25,125 nucleotides of DNA, from contig CAZLDQ010000070.1 in the NCBI GenBank assembly GCA_964558295.1, positions 1 to 25,125 on the forward strand, read 5' to 3'. The stretch's first letter is position 1; every line of letters begins with the position of its first letter. This DNA comes from JBDKTH01 sp964558295. Lineage in GTDB: Bacteria > Planctomycetota > Planctomycetia > Pirellulales > Thermoguttaceae. The position numbers and the translations under genes were made by a program. This document shows, piece by piece, positions 1-8,856 of this stretch. The notes beneath the pieces were generated by a model. The model had not been told where the DNA came from. It did no database searches and was given only the letters and a program-made list of their open reading frames with translations.

Positions 1-271
1 ACCGCCCGGGCCTTGCAGGCGGGTGGCGTACTTGCCGACAGCTTGTGTTTTGCCCCATTTGCCACGATGTGGCTCCTGAAGGCGACCGCAGCCTTCACGA
101 GCCCAAACCTCGCCCCCTTCACGACGTTCCCCCTCGCCGGCCGAATCGCCCCCTCTCGGCAGCTCGGCCGGCCAAAAATGACTTGTTCAACGGGCTGCTA
201 AGCTACGGTTCGGGGAGGATGCCTGGAATGAGATGCCTGGAAATTTTGTTACACCTGTTTTTGTCCCGTCA
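1..271. other. Left edge, no recognisable gene
   Basis: Short overlapping frames run through this stretch on the plus strand. One contains a single C-x2-C pair (FCPICHDV) followed by arginine- and proline-rich sequence. None has a recognisable family signature or a good ribosome binding site. It could hold the tail of a gene that starts outside the window, or be non-coding. An 11-base direct repeat, GATGCCTGGAA, occurs at 218 and 232, fourteen bases apart. I make no gene call here. Confidence 0.4.
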
Positions 272-300
272 TTGACGTGGGATACGTCTTGGTATTATAA
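272..300 (+). promoter_or_regulatory. Candidate promoter of the esterase gene
   Basis: A TTGACG hexamer at 272-277 is followed after 17 bases by TTATAA at 295-300, with an overlapping TATTAT at 293-298. This is a reasonable sigma-70-like arrangement about 80 bases before the esterase start. Planctomycete promoters often depart from the E. coli consensus, so this is tentative. Confidence 0.35.
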
Positions 301-378
301 GGGGAGGAGCCCGGCACTTATTCCCCGGCGCTGACGGTGATCTCTTGCGATAACGCCCTGCATTCCCAAGGATATGTT

Positions 379-1287
379 ATGCACCTTATGATTGGCAGAA
401 CAACGGCTCGTGTGTTCCCGCTTTGTGTTGCTCTCTTGACCGTGGCCACGTTCGTCCAGGCGGCCGAACCGAAGACGGAGTTGCTCTGGCCTAACGGGGC
501 GCCGGGGGCTAAGGGGGAGGCACCTGATGATAAGCCGACGTTGACAATCTGTCTGCCCGATCCGGCCAAGGCCACGGGCACGGCCGTGGTCATCTGCCCG
601 GGCGGCGGGTATGGCGGTGTGGCCATGAATCACGAGGGGCATCAGGTCGCCGAGTGGTTCAATTCGCTGGGCGTAGCCGGTTTCATTGTCGACTATCGGC
701 ATCGCAAGAAGGGCTACGGCCATCCGGCGCCGCTGGACGACGCCCAACGGGCGATTCGCACGGTGCGTGCACGGGCGGAAGAGTTCCGGATCAAGCCCGA
801 TCAGATCGGCGTGATGGGTTTTTCCGCGGGTGGGCATCTCGCCTCGACAGCGGGCACGCACTTCGATAAGGGGGATGCCAGCGCGACTGACCCGATCCAA
901 CGTGTGAGCTGCCGGCCCGACTTCATGATCCTCTGCTATCCGGTGATTGTTTTCGATGCGCCTTATACCCATCGTGGCTCGCAAATTAACCTGATTGGTG
1001 CGGACGCCGATCCCAAGTTGGTCGCCAGTCTCTCAAACGAGAAGCAGGTGACCTCGGAGACGCCGCCGACTTTCCTTTTCCATACGGATGAGGACACGGG
1101 CGTGCCGTCGGAGAACAGTGTGGACTTTTATCTCGCTCTACGGCGGGCCAAGGTTCCTGCGGAAATGCACATTTTCCAGGTCGGGCGCCACGGTCTCGGG
1201 CTGGCCTTGCAGGTGCCGGGGACGGCGATGTGGTCGAAGTGCTGCGAAGAGTGGTTCCGTAACCGTGGGTTGCTCGGAAAGAACTGA
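379..1287 (+). CDS. Secreted alpha/beta-hydrolase, acetylxylan esterase-like
   Basis: This is a probable exported carbohydrate or ester hydrolase of the alpha/beta-hydrolase fold, close to the BD-FAE/acetylxylan esterase-like group. The start at 379 is chosen because AAGGA lies six bases upstream and the product then opens with a clean signal peptide ending near FVQA-AEP; an in-frame ATG at 337 would add 14 unlikely residues. The oxyanion-loop region CPGGGYGG is near residue 73. The nucleophile motif GFSAGG gives Ser149, the acid is probably Asp239 (HTDEDTGVP) and the base His271 (GRHG). Length (302 residues) is normal for the group. It converges on the methyltransferase gene with 37 bases between stops. 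Substrate is not shown by the sequence; plant or algal polysaccharide esters are plausible. Confidence 0.85.
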   Translation: MHLMIGRTTARVFPLCVALLTVATFVQAAEPKTELLWPNGAPGAKGEAPDDKPTLTICLPDPAKATGTAVVICPGGGYGGVAMNHEGHQVAEWFNSLGVAGFIVDYRHRKKGYGHPAPLDDAQRAIRTVRARAEEFRIKPDQIGVMGFSAGGHLASTAGTHFDKGDASATDPIQRVSCRPDFMILCYPVIVFDAPYTHRGSQINLIGADADPKLVASLSNEKQVTSETPPTFLFHTDEDTGVPSENSVDFYLALRRAKVPAEMHIFQVGRHGLGLALQVPGTAMWSKCCEEWFRNRGLLGKN

Positions 1288-1324
1288 CGAGAGGTAGGCG
1301 GGTTGGGCAGATCGGAGGATGGGG

Positions 1325-4324
1325 TCAGTAGCGATCGCGGAACGTGTGGTAGGCGCGGGCGTAGTCGGCTTCGCGATCGACGCGGGCGATCGGCGGCTCA
1401 AAGGTTTGGGTGACTTGCTGCCGGCCACCATCGATTGGCCAGGTGACGTCCAGCCGACTGTGGTGATCCCAGCGGCATCGGGCGCGGAGTAGTTCCCGGG
1501 AGCCGGCTTGGCGGCGGAGTGTGTTGGGCAGATGCCGGCCGGCGGCGTCGTATTCGTCGATCCGTTCGTAGGAACGCATCACGGGGAACTGAACGCGGTA
1601 GATTGTCAGGAGTTGCTCCAGTGAGAGCCCCAACGCCAGGGCCACGAGGACGTCAATCTCCAGCAAGGCTTGGCGCCGGGCAAAGTCACTGCGCAAGGGG
1701 GTGTGCCATTGCCACTGGTTTGGATTGAGCTGGTGCCAAGGCAATTCATGCTCGCCGGAGAGTCGCGCGTCACGGCTGGTCCACTGGTCGTGGCAGATCG
1801 AGTCATCGGCCATGGCGACCCATAATGCGGCATAGTGCGACGTGAGACAATTGAGCCGCAACGCGCGATGGACGAGCGGCAGACGCCATGGCCCGTCGAT
1901 CAGCGGGAGCATTCCGGCGACATCGGCGCGAAAGTCGGTCTTGCCGGTGAGTCGCACGAGGAAGTCGAAGAGGATCGAACAGCTTGCGGCGGAAAGGACG
2001 AGCATCGTGGAAGGATCGGCGAAGGCGATCGTGTAGACTGCGTCGATATGCGTGCAGCCGGGCGGAAGGATGCAGGAGATCAAGGTGCGCTCGACGCCCA
2101 CGTTTCCGCGTCGCCGGTGGGCATAGCGGTAGCGGGAGGTCAGGGGTTCGCCTGTTGCCGAGGGCCATCGGGGAATTGCGGCGTTGAACGCGGTGCGGTC
2201 GCCCTGCCGGTTGCCGGGACGGTAAACGGCGCGGGGCAGATAATCGGCCGGAATGGCGGTCAGGTCAATCGGGTCGTAGTGGTTTTTTTTCGTGCAGCGC
2301 CATCGGGCCGTCTTGGCGAAGGGCGTGGCCACGGTAAAGTGCGGTCCAGAGACGATCCACTCGGCCGGTTCGGTCGGCTGGAAGCTGGGGTGGTCTTGAC
2401 GCGTGATCCGGCCGGCGCGTGGGGCTTCAGCTTCATCGAACATGACCGTCGCTCGAAAGGTCTCCGGGCGGTCGCCCAGGCGATGCGCGACGCGGGCGAA
2501 GTCTTCCACCACCGAGAGGATCTCCTGGCTGTGTATTTGCGGCAACCGCGTGTGGAGCAGCGGAGTTCCCGGGGGTTCGAGCAACCGGTGGAACGTGGCG
2601 AGTTCCCGGCGGGTGACGGTAATCAGGCGGTGGGCATGTCCGCGAGTCTCCCAGTTGCCGTCGTCGGTTCGGATGCCGGGCACGGGTTCGGCCGGTTCGC
2701 GATGCTGGCGGCAGGCGCTGATCGTTTCCGGCGCGAAGAGGTTGGAGAGGCTGACAAAGCGCGGTTCGCCCGGCTGGCTGCGGAAGAGGTTGAGGCTGAA
2801 GGTCTCGGGATGGCCGATGTCGGCAAACAACTGCCGCTCATTCTTGAACTGGTAGTGTCCGAGCAGACGGTGGTAATAGGCCTCGCGAAATGGGCCGCCC
2901 ATGGGGTCGTCGAAGGCGTTTTCCTGGTGTAGCAGGCCCGCGATGCCCGTGGCGTTCAAGAGTTGCCAGGAGCGGAGGATGAAATGTTTGTAGAGATTCG
3001 TCTGAATGCCAGCCAACTCGGGGTAGAGTCGCCGTGACTTGAGCATTGCGATAGCGCCCTGCAAGTGGCGTGTCCGCTCGGCGTCGTCTTCTTCGTAGTC
3101 TTGAAACACTTTCCACCAGGGGGGATTGCTGACGATCAGGTCGAAGCCCGGGTGTTCGGCCTGAGGGCCAAGGACCTCGGGGAAGGCCAGTTCCCAGTGG
3201 AAAAACCGTTCCTCGGCCGCCAGCTGTTCGACGCGGCCCAGCCAGGGGAGTGAGTGCGTTTGCAGTGTTTCGCCTTCAAGCAGCCGGCGTGCGACTGAAA
3301 GCCAGGTGCTTCGCTCGGGCAATTCGGCCACGTGGTCTAAGGGCCAAAACCAGAAGGCACACCAGGCATCCATCAGGAGTTTCAGTCGCCAGGAGCTGCT
3401 ATTGGCGGGCGTGGGGATATGCTCCGGTTCGCCAGGAGGCTCAATTCCCGCCGCGGACAGGTGTAACGCTTCGATTCGCTGCCGGTGATGGTGGCGCCAA
3501 TGTTGATCCACCAAATCGCTGATTGCTATGGCCTCCCGACATTCGGCAGGTGTCCAAGGGGATTTGGCTTGTGTCTTGAGCCAGGCGATCGCCTGCCGGT
3601 ATGCCTCGGGATGGCTTGCGCGGGTCGAGCGGTGCTGGGTGGCGGCGAGCATCTCGTCGTCGAAGACGAGGAAGTGGTAGATATGCTCGGCGTCCCGCGG
3701 CTGGCCGGGCTGGAGTCGTTGTGGTACGTCGCTGTGCGCGCCGGCCTGCTTGCCGGCGGCGAGTTGCGGACTTGACCACACGGCCCGGCGGGCGCCGAGA
3801 AGGCTGTTGCCCGTTCGCAAACGCAACGGGAGACCTGGGATTGGCGTCTCGACCTTGCGCTGGAGTGCTCGGCACCCCCAATCCACGGCGACCGTGTTCA
3901 GGTCGACCCCATAGACCGCGTGCATGGCCAGATGGCGTTGGATTGAGTAAAGCTCGAGCTGGTGCTCGGCCAGATTAAACTGCGTCCCCCGTTGTCGTTG
4001 CTTCCAGGTTACATACTGATGGGCAAGTTGACGAATCGCCTCCTCCAGGAAAGTCCCGCATCCCATGGCTGGCTCGCAGATTTTCAGGTCCAGCAGGCGA
4101 TGACTATCCTCGGGGAGCCGGGGAATTAGTTCACGCAGGGCTTCTTCAACCAGACAGGAAGTGAGCAGTTCGGGGGTGTAGTAACTGGCCGTCTGACGGC
4201 GAGCCGGCCCTGACGGAGGCAACAGGAACACAGCGTCGGTGCGGGAGGTGCTGGCCATGCCGCAATCATAGGGGGACTTCCCCGCGGGGCAAGCCGTAGT
4301 GGGCGTTCCTGAATGCCATGACAT
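1325..4324 (-). CDS. Large Eco57I-type adenine-specific DNA methyltransferase
   Basis: This probably methylates adenine at N6 in DNA, using SAM. The fold is recognised from QTASYYTPELL near residue 44, the SAM-binding motif I CEPAMGCGTFLEEA near 85, YGVDLN near 138 and the catalytic motif IV NPPWW near 405. The long remainder probably contains target-recognition and C-terminal regions. At 999 residues it resembles the methylase subunits of large defence systems (PglX of BREX, DrmMI of DISARM) and the methylase part of type IIG enzymes. It lacks an N-terminal nuclease region: the methylase motifs begin almost at once. No helicase, nuclease or specificity gene is next to it in this window. Met23 (start at 4258) may be the true start, since residues 1-22 look non-conserved; neither start has a clear Shine-Dalgarno sequence. 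The gene is divergent from pncB. Confidence 0.85.
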   Translation of the reverse strand: MSWHSGTPTTACPAGKSPYDCGMASTSRTDAVFLLPPSGPARRQTASYYTPELLTSCLVEEALRELIPRLPEDSHRLLDLKICEPAMGCGTFLEEAIRQLAHQYVTWKQRQRGTQFNLAEHQLELYSIQRHLAMHAVYGVDLNTVAVDWGCRALQRKVETPIPGLPLRLRTGNSLLGARRAVWSSPQLAAGKQAGAHSDVPQRLQPGQPRDAEHIYHFLVFDDEMLAATQHRSTRASHPEAYRQAIAWLKTQAKSPWTPAECREAIAISDLVDQHWRHHHRQRIEALHLSAAGIEPPGEPEHIPTPANSSSWRLKLLMDAWCAFWFWPLDHVAELPERSTWLSVARRLLEGETLQTHSLPWLGRVEQLAAEERFFHWELAFPEVLGPQAEHPGFDLIVSNPPWWKVFQDYEEDDAERTRHLQGAIAMLKSRRLYPELAGIQTNLYKHFILRSWQLLNATGIAGLLHQENAFDDPMGGPFREAYYHRLLGHYQFKNERQLFADIGHPETFSLNLFRSQPGEPRFVSLSNLFAPETISACRQHREPAEPVPGIRTDDGNWETRGHAHRLITVTRRELATFHRLLEPPGTPLLHTRLPQIHSQEILSVVEDFARVAHRLGDRPETFRATVMFDEAEAPRAGRITRQDHPSFQPTEPAEWIVSGPHFTVATPFAKTARWRCTKKNHYDPIDLTAIPADYLPRAVYRPGNRQGDRTAFNAAIPRWPSATGEPLTSRYRYAHRRRGNVGVERTLISCILPPGCTHIDAVYTIAFADPSTMLVLSAASCSILFDFLVRLTGKTDFRADVAGMLPLIDGPWRLPLVHRALRLNCLTSHYAALWVAMADDSICHDQWTSRDARLSGEHELPWHQLNPNQWQWHTPLRSDFARRQALLEIDVLVALALGLSLEQLLTIYRVQFPVMRSYERIDEYDAAGRHLPNTLRRQAGSRELLRARCRWDHHSRLDVTWPIDGGRQQVTQTFEPPIARVDREADYARAYHTFRDRY

Positions 4325-4405
4325 TGACCCGTGTTATCCGTGGTTGTTTTCGTTCGTCAAAACCCATCAGGTGGGTGAGAAATGCGAGCTAGGCTGCCCT
4401 TGCTT

Positions 4406-4428
4406 CTTAGTGTAGAATTCACACTAAG
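4406..4428 (+). promoter_or_regulatory. Predicted NrtR operator upstream of pncB
   Basis: CTTAGTGT at 4406-4413 and ACACTAAG at 4421-4428 form exact 8-base inverted arms around a 7-base spacer (AGAATTC). The inner 21 bases therefore fit the GT-N7-AC palindrome described for NrtR repressors of NAD metabolism. The site ends 17 bases before the pncB start codon, where a bound repressor would block transcription, and it contains a possible minus-10 element TAGAAT (4413-4418). An NrtR-like protein is encoded two genes downstream. I saw no second copy in the window. The operator assignment is an inference. Confidence 0.7.
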
Positions 4429-4445
4429 TCATCCCGAGGTGCTTC

Positions 4446-5915
4446 ATGAATTCGCTCGCTGCTCTGTATCAACCGTCGCTGGCCCTGCTGACCGATCTGT
4501 ATGAGCTGACCATGGCCTATGGCTATTGGAAGGCGGGGATGACCGATCGCGAGGCGGTGTTTCATCTGATTTTTCGCGAACACCCGTTTGGCAGCGGATT
4601 TACGATTGCCTGCGGTTTGGAAAACGCGGTGGCGTATCTCGAAGGGCTTCGCTTTGACGAATCGGACTTGGCTTACCTAGCTTCGCTGCGTGGGGCCGAT
4701 GGTCGGGCGTTGTTTGAGCCGGCTTTTTGTGAGTTCTTGCGTGACTTACCATTGGCCCTGGAGGTGGATGCCGTACCCGAGGGGACGGTGGTTTTCCCCC
4801 ATGAGCCGCTCGTACGGGTCAAGGGCCCGCTGATGCAGAGCCAGATTGTCGAGACGGCCCTGCTGACGATCCTCAATTTCCAGACCCTGATCGCCACGAA
4901 GGCTGCCCGGGTCGTGCTAGCAGCGCAGGGAGAGCCGGTTTTGGAGTTTGGCCTGCGCCGGGCCCAGGGGGTTGACGGTGGGGTGTCTGCCAGTCGCGCG
5001 GCGTACATTGGCGGCTGTGTGGGTACGTCGAACCTCTTGGCCGGCAAGCTTTACGGGATCCCTGTCAAAGGGACGCATGCTCATAGCTGGGTCATGTCGT
5101 TTGACGACGAACAGGAAGCCTTCTTGGCCTACGCTAAGGCGATGCCCAACCATACGATCTTCCTGGTCGATACGTACAACACACTGGAAGGCGTGCGGCG
5201 TGCGGTGGAGGTGGGCCGGTGGTTGCGTTCCCAGGGGCACGAGATGCTCGGCATCCGGCTCGACTCGGGTGACCTGGCCTATCTGAGCATTGAATCGCGC
5301 AAGATCCTCGACGAAGCCGGATTCCCCAATGCGATGATCGTCGGTTCCGGCGATCTCGACGAGCACATCATCACGAGCCTCAAGAACCAAGGGGCGGCGA
5401 TCAACGTCTGGGGGGTCGGCACACGTTTGGCCACCGGCTACGACCAACCGGCCTTGGGGGGCGTCTATAAGCTTTCAGCGATTCAAAGAGATGGTCGTTG
5501 GGAAGACCGGATCAAGCTTTCCGAGCAGCAAGTGAAGACGTCTAACCCGGGCATCCTCCAGGTCCGACGCTACTTTTGCCATGGGGAGGCGGTGGGGGAT
5601 GCGATCTACGACCTCCAGCACCCGCTTTCCGGAGGTTGCACGATGGTCGACCCGACCGATATGACCCGCCGCAAGGTGTTTGCCGACAACACGGAGTGGG
5701 AAGATCTCCTGGTGCCGATCTTCCGCGATGGCAAACGGGTTTACTCGTTGCCGGCGATCGACGAGATCCGCCAGCGGGTGCACGACCAATTGGGCCTGTT
5801 CCATGCCGGCGTTAAACGATTTGTCAATCCGCACCGCTATCCGGTGGGCCTGGAGCGTGGGCTTCACCAGCGGAAGACGGAGCTGATTCTGCGTCAACGA
5901 GGATTCACCAAATGA
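4446..5915 (+). CDS. pncB: Nicotinate phosphoribosyltransferase
   Basis: It condenses nicotinate with phosphoribosyl pyrophosphate, driven by ATP, to give nicotinate mononucleotide, the committed step of the Preiss-Handler salvage route in the cytoplasm. Family hallmarks are the N-terminal LLTDLYELTMAYGYW, EFGLRRAQG near residue 167, KGTHAHSWVMSF near 208 with the histidine that is phosphorylated in this family, GIRLDSGDL near 270, and the phosphate-binding GVGTRLATG near 325. At 489 residues it is full length. The start has GAGGTG at 4436-4441, at good spacing. It is the first gene of the NAD cluster, directly behind a predicted NrtR operator, and its stop overlaps the nadE start (ATGA). Confidence 0.95.
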   Translation: MNSLAALYQPSLALLTDLYELTMAYGYWKAGMTDREAVFHLIFREHPFGSGFTIACGLENAVAYLEGLRFDESDLAYLASLRGADGRALFEPAFCEFLRDLPLALEVDAVPEGTVVFPHEPLVRVKGPLMQSQIVETALLTILNFQTLIATKAARVVLAAQGEPVLEFGLRRAQGVDGGVSASRAAYIGGCVGTSNLLAGKLYGIPVKGTHAHSWVMSFDDEQEAFLAYAKAMPNHTIFLVDTYNTLEGVRRAVEVGRWLRSQGHEMLGIRLDSGDLAYLSIESRKILDEAGFPNAMIVGSGDLDEHIITSLKNQGAAINVWGVGTRLATGYDQPALGGVYKLSAIQRDGRWEDRIKLSEQQVKTSNPGILQVRRYFCHGEAVGDAIYDLQHPLSGGCTMVDPTDMTRRKVFADNTEWEDLLVPIFRDGKRVYSLPAIDEIRQRVHDQLGLFHAGVKRFVNPHRYPVGLERGLHQRKTELILRQRGFTK

Positions 5916-7906
5916 CACGTATCCGGATTGGGGCGGCGGTGCTCAACCAGACCCCGCTCGATTGGAATCATAACCAGCAGAACATCCTGCGGGCGATTGA
6001 GGCGGCCCGGGCTCAGGAGGTCCAGGTCCTTTGCCTGCCGGAACTGTGTGTGACCGGTTACGGTTGTGAAGACGCTTTTCACTCGGCCGGCTTGCAGGAG
6101 CAGGCCCTTGGCGTGCTGAAAGAGGTGGTGGCTGCCACACGGGGAATGATAGTCAGCCTTGGGTTGCCCCTGTTGCACAAGAGTGCCCTGTTCGATGTGG
6201 CTTGTTTGGCTGTCGATGGCCGGATCGTGGGGTTTGTTGCCAAACGGTTCCTGGCCGGCGAAGGGCTCCACTACGAGCCGCGCTGGTTCAAGCCTTGGCC
6301 GCTGGGGGTGTGCGATACGATCGTCATCGACGGCCAGGAGTATCCGATCGGTGATTTGGTGTTTGATTGCGGCGGCGTGAAGATTGGCTTCGAGATTTGC
6401 GAAGACGCCTGGGTGGCCAAACGGCCTGGCAGCGACATGTCGCTTCAAGGAGTCGACCTGATCCTCAACCCCAGTGCCAGCCACTTCGCGTTTGGCAAGT
6501 TCGAGGTGCGCAAGCGGTTTGTGATCGAAGGTTCCCGGGCGTTCAGCGTCAGCTACGTCTATGCGAATCTTCTGGGCAACGAGGCGGGGCGGATCATCTA
6601 CGACGGCGGGGCCCTGATTGCTTCGGCCGGCAAGCTGCTGGCCGTGGGGCCGCGGTTTTCCTTCGAGCCGATGCAGTTGACCACAGTAATGATCGACGTG
6701 ACGGCTACACGGATGAACCGTGCCCGGACGGGGAGTTTTCAGCCTGATTTGACGAACGGTCGCGAGAACGAAATTGTCTGTCCGTTCGACTACCCGGACC
6801 TGGAGCCCGAGGTGGCCAGGCCCCAAGCGGAGCCGTGGGAATCGAGTCCGCACATCAAGGATGAAGAGTTTTGCCGGGCGTTGACCCTGGGGTTGTTCGA
6901 TTACCTGCGCAAGAGCCGTTCCTGGGGCTTCGTGGTCAGCTTGAGCGGCGGGGCCGACTCGTCGGCCGTCTCGTGCCTGGTGGCCTTGATGGTGGAGATG
7001 GCTGCGAAGGAACTGGGGCCCGAGCGGTTCCGCGAAGCGCTGGGCTATATCCCGCATTTGGAACAGACCGACGAGCCGCGACGGTGGGTGCGGCAGTTGC
7101 TCCACTGCGTTTACCAGGCCACGAGAAATAGCAGCCAGACGACGCGGAACGCCGCGGCTACGGTGGCCGAAGGAATCGGTGCGTCGATGTCGTGCCTGGA
7201 GATTGACGAGTTGGTCCAAGGCTATCTCCAGGGCGTCCAGAAGGTGCTGGGCCGAACGTTGAACTGGGGAAGCGACGACCTGGCGCTACAAAACATCCAA
7301 GCTCGGGTCCGGGCGCCGAGTGTGTGGCTGTTGGCCAATGTGAAGAATGCGCTGCTCTTGTCGACGAGCAACCGTTCGGAAGCGGCGGTAGGCTACGCGA
7401 CGATGGACGGCGACACGGCCGGCGGGTTGAGCCCGATTGCCGGAATCGACAAGGCCTTTTTGCGTCGCTGGCTCCGTTGGCTGGAAACCGAAGGGCCCGT
7501 CGGCTTGCACCCTATTCCGGCCTTGGCTGCCGTGAACAACCTTGCGCCCACGGCCGAACTGCGTCCATTGGAGCACAAGCAGACCGACGAAGACGACTTG
7601 ATGCCCTACGAGGTTCTCGATCCGATCGAACGGGCGGCGATCCGCGACAAGCAGACGCCGGTGGAAGTCTTTCGCCTGATGCGATCGCAATTCCCCCAGT
7701 ACAGTACGGCCCAACTACACCTTTGGATCGAGCGGTTTTTCCGTCTCTGGGCTCGCAACCAATGGAAACGCGAGCGTTACGCCCCCTCGTTCCACGTGGA
7801 CGACGAAAACCTCGACCCCAAGACCTGGTGTCGGTTTCCGATCCTCTCTGGCGGTTTCCAGCGGGAGTTGGAGGAGTTGCGCGGGTATGTGGAGGGGGGG
7901 AAATAG
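5912..7906 (+). CDS. nadE: Glutamine-dependent NAD+ synthetase
   Basis: It amidates nicotinate adenine dinucleotide to NAD+, using ATP and ammonia released from glutamine. The N-terminal half is a carbon-nitrogen hydrolase (glutaminase) domain with the expected catalytic Glu44 (CLPELCVTGYG), Lys111 (AKRFLAGEG) and Cys163 (FEICEDAW). The C-terminal half is the synthetase domain with the ATP pyrophosphatase loop SLSGGADSS near residue 345, then STSNRSEAAVGYATMDGD and GLSPIAGIDK near 490-520. At 664 residues it is full length for the two-domain type. Its ATG overlaps the pncB stop by four bases, suggesting translational coupling and one transcript. It is followed by a 200-base gap with a large inverted repeat before the nrtR-like gene. 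Confidence 0.95.
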   Translation: MTRIRIGAAVLNQTPLDWNHNQQNILRAIEAARAQEVQVLCLPELCVTGYGCEDAFHSAGLQEQALGVLKEVVAATRGMIVSLGLPLLHKSALFDVACLAVDGRIVGFVAKRFLAGEGLHYEPRWFKPWPLGVCDTIVIDGQEYPIGDLVFDCGGVKIGFEICEDAWVAKRPGSDMSLQGVDLILNPSASHFAFGKFEVRKRFVIEGSRAFSVSYVYANLLGNEAGRIIYDGGALIASAGKLLAVGPRFSFEPMQLTTVMIDVTATRMNRARTGSFQPDLTNGRENEIVCPFDYPDLEPEVARPQAEPWESSPHIKDEEFCRALTLGLFDYLRKSRSWGFVVSLSGGADSSAVSCLVALMVEMAAKELGPERFREALGYIPHLEQTDEPRRWVRQLLHCVYQATRNSSQTTRNAAATVAEGIGASMSCLEIDELVQGYLQGVQKVLGRTLNWGSDDLALQNIQARVRAPSVWLLANVKNALLLSTSNRSEAAVGYATMDGDTAGGLSPIAGIDKAFLRRWLRWLETEGPVGLHPIPALAAVNNLAPTAELRPLEHKQTDEDDLMPYEVLDPIERAAIRDKQTPVEVFRLMRSQFPQYSTAQLHLWIERFFRLWARNQWKRERYAPSFHVDDENLDPKTWCRFPILSGGFQRELEELRGYVEGGK

Positions 7907-7915
7907 AGGGGGTGG

Positions 7916-8072
7916 GAATGACGAATGACAAAATCAGAATGACGAAGGAATGTCCAAATGACCAAGCACGAATGACAAAGCAGAAAGGGGGAAAAGTACC
8001 CACGGTTCGTTGCTCGTTCGTGCTTCAGGCTTCGTCATTCTTTTGTCATTCTGATTTTGTCATTCGACATTG
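7916..8072. repeat. Long imperfect inverted repeat, MITE-like
   Basis: The gap between nadE and the Nudix gene is almost filled by an inverted repeat. The core arms at 7922-7943 and 8045-8066 are exact 22-base reverse complements (CGAATGACAAAATCAGAATG, then AC, on the left). Weaker pairing continues inward: AAGCACGAATG near 7964 matches the complement of CGTTCGTGCTTC near 8017. The arms are built from repeated AATGAC units, so they are also internally repetitive. The sequence is poorer in GC than the surrounding genes. It has no coding capacity and no transposase. I infer a non-autonomous mobile or REP-type element; an RNA hairpin within the operon transcript is also possible. Confidence 0.7.
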
Positions 8073-8106
8073 TTCCTTCGCCCTTTGCCCTTAATCCTTC
8101 CACCTT

Positions 8107-8796
8107 ATGCCCCACACTTACCCTTATCCCCGCCCTGCGTTGACCGCCGACTGTGTGGTGTTCGGTCTGGATCAGGAAGACTTGAAGGTGCTGTTGATCC
8201 AGCGGGATCGGGAGCCGTACGCGGGGAGATGGGCGTTGCCGGGCGGGTTTGTGGATATGGAGGAGACGCCGGAGGAGGCGGCCCGACGGGAATTGGCGGA
8301 AGAGACGGGGCTGACCGAGGTCTATTTGGAACAGCTTTATACGTTTGGTGCTCCACACCGCGACCCGCGAGGGTGGACCGTGTCGGTGGCCCATTATGCG
8401 CTGGTGAACATTGCCGACCACCAGGCCGTGGCGGCCGACGATGCCCGCAACGTGGGCTGGTTTTCCGTGCGTCAACCTCCGGCCTTGGCCTTCGATCACG
8501 ACCAGATCCTGACGATGGCCTACGGGCGGCTTAAGGGCAAGGTTCGCTATCAGCCGATCGGTTTTGAACTTCTGCCGCGGGAGTTCACCCTCTCGCAGCT
8601 TCAGCACCTGTATGAGACGATTCTTGGCACCCCGCTGGACAAGCGGAATTTCCGCCGCCGTGTGCTGGGGACAGGCTTGCTCGAAGAGACCCAGGAGACT
8701 CAGAAGTCAGTGGCCCATCGTGCGGCCCGGCTTTATCGGTTTGACGAACAGAAGTATCGGCGGTTGGCAGAACAGGGATTCCACTTTGAGTTATGA
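8107..8796 (+). CDS. nrtR: NrtR-like Nudix/winged-helix regulator
   Basis: It is probably the transcriptional regulator of the surrounding NAD salvage genes. NrtR proteins join an N-terminal Nudix domain, which senses ADP-ribose, to a C-terminal winged helix-turn-helix. Here the Nudix domain spans about residues 10-140. The C-terminal part (about 150-229) has the typical LPREFTLSQLQHLYETILG, DKRNFRRRVL and final LYRFDEQKY...GFHFEL pattern. The Nudix box is complete (GGFVDMEETPEEAARRELAE, then ETGL), so it may also hydrolyse ADP-ribose or a related compound, whereas some NrtR proteins have lost catalysis. There is no evident Shine-Dalgarno sequence. The context between nadE and pncA, plus an NrtR-type palindrome before pncB, supports the regulator call over a plain Nudix hydrolase. 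Confidence 0.85.
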   Translation: MPHTYPYPRPALTADCVVFGLDQEDLKVLLIQRDREPYAGRWALPGGFVDMEETPEEAARRELAEETGLTEVYLEQLYTFGAPHRDPRGWTVSVAHYALVNIADHQAVAADDARNVGWFSVRQPPALAFDHDQILTMAYGRLKGKVRYQPIGFELLPREFTLSQLQHLYETILGTPLDKRNFRRRVLGTGLLEETQETQKSVAHRAARLYRFDEQKYRRLAEQGFHFEL

Positions 8797-8856
8797 GCCG
8801 TCAACGGTCAGCATGTTGCTTGCCCTATCAACCCGTTTAGCCCCGGCAGGTGCCGG

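Noticed and set aside
1835..2932. 365-codon open frame on the plus strand opposite the methyltransferase
   Set aside because: Its translation has no recognisable family pattern, while the minus strand encodes clear methyltransferase motifs. It is a GC-rich antisense shadow.
5894..7219. 441-codon minus-strand frame opposite nadE
   Set aside because: It lies fully over the nadE coding region, has low-complexity histidine/arginine-rich sequence and no domain signature.
7916..8072. CRISPR-like array of AATGAC repeats
   Set aside because: The units are too short and unevenly spaced, spacers are lacking, and the dominant structure is an inverted repeat.
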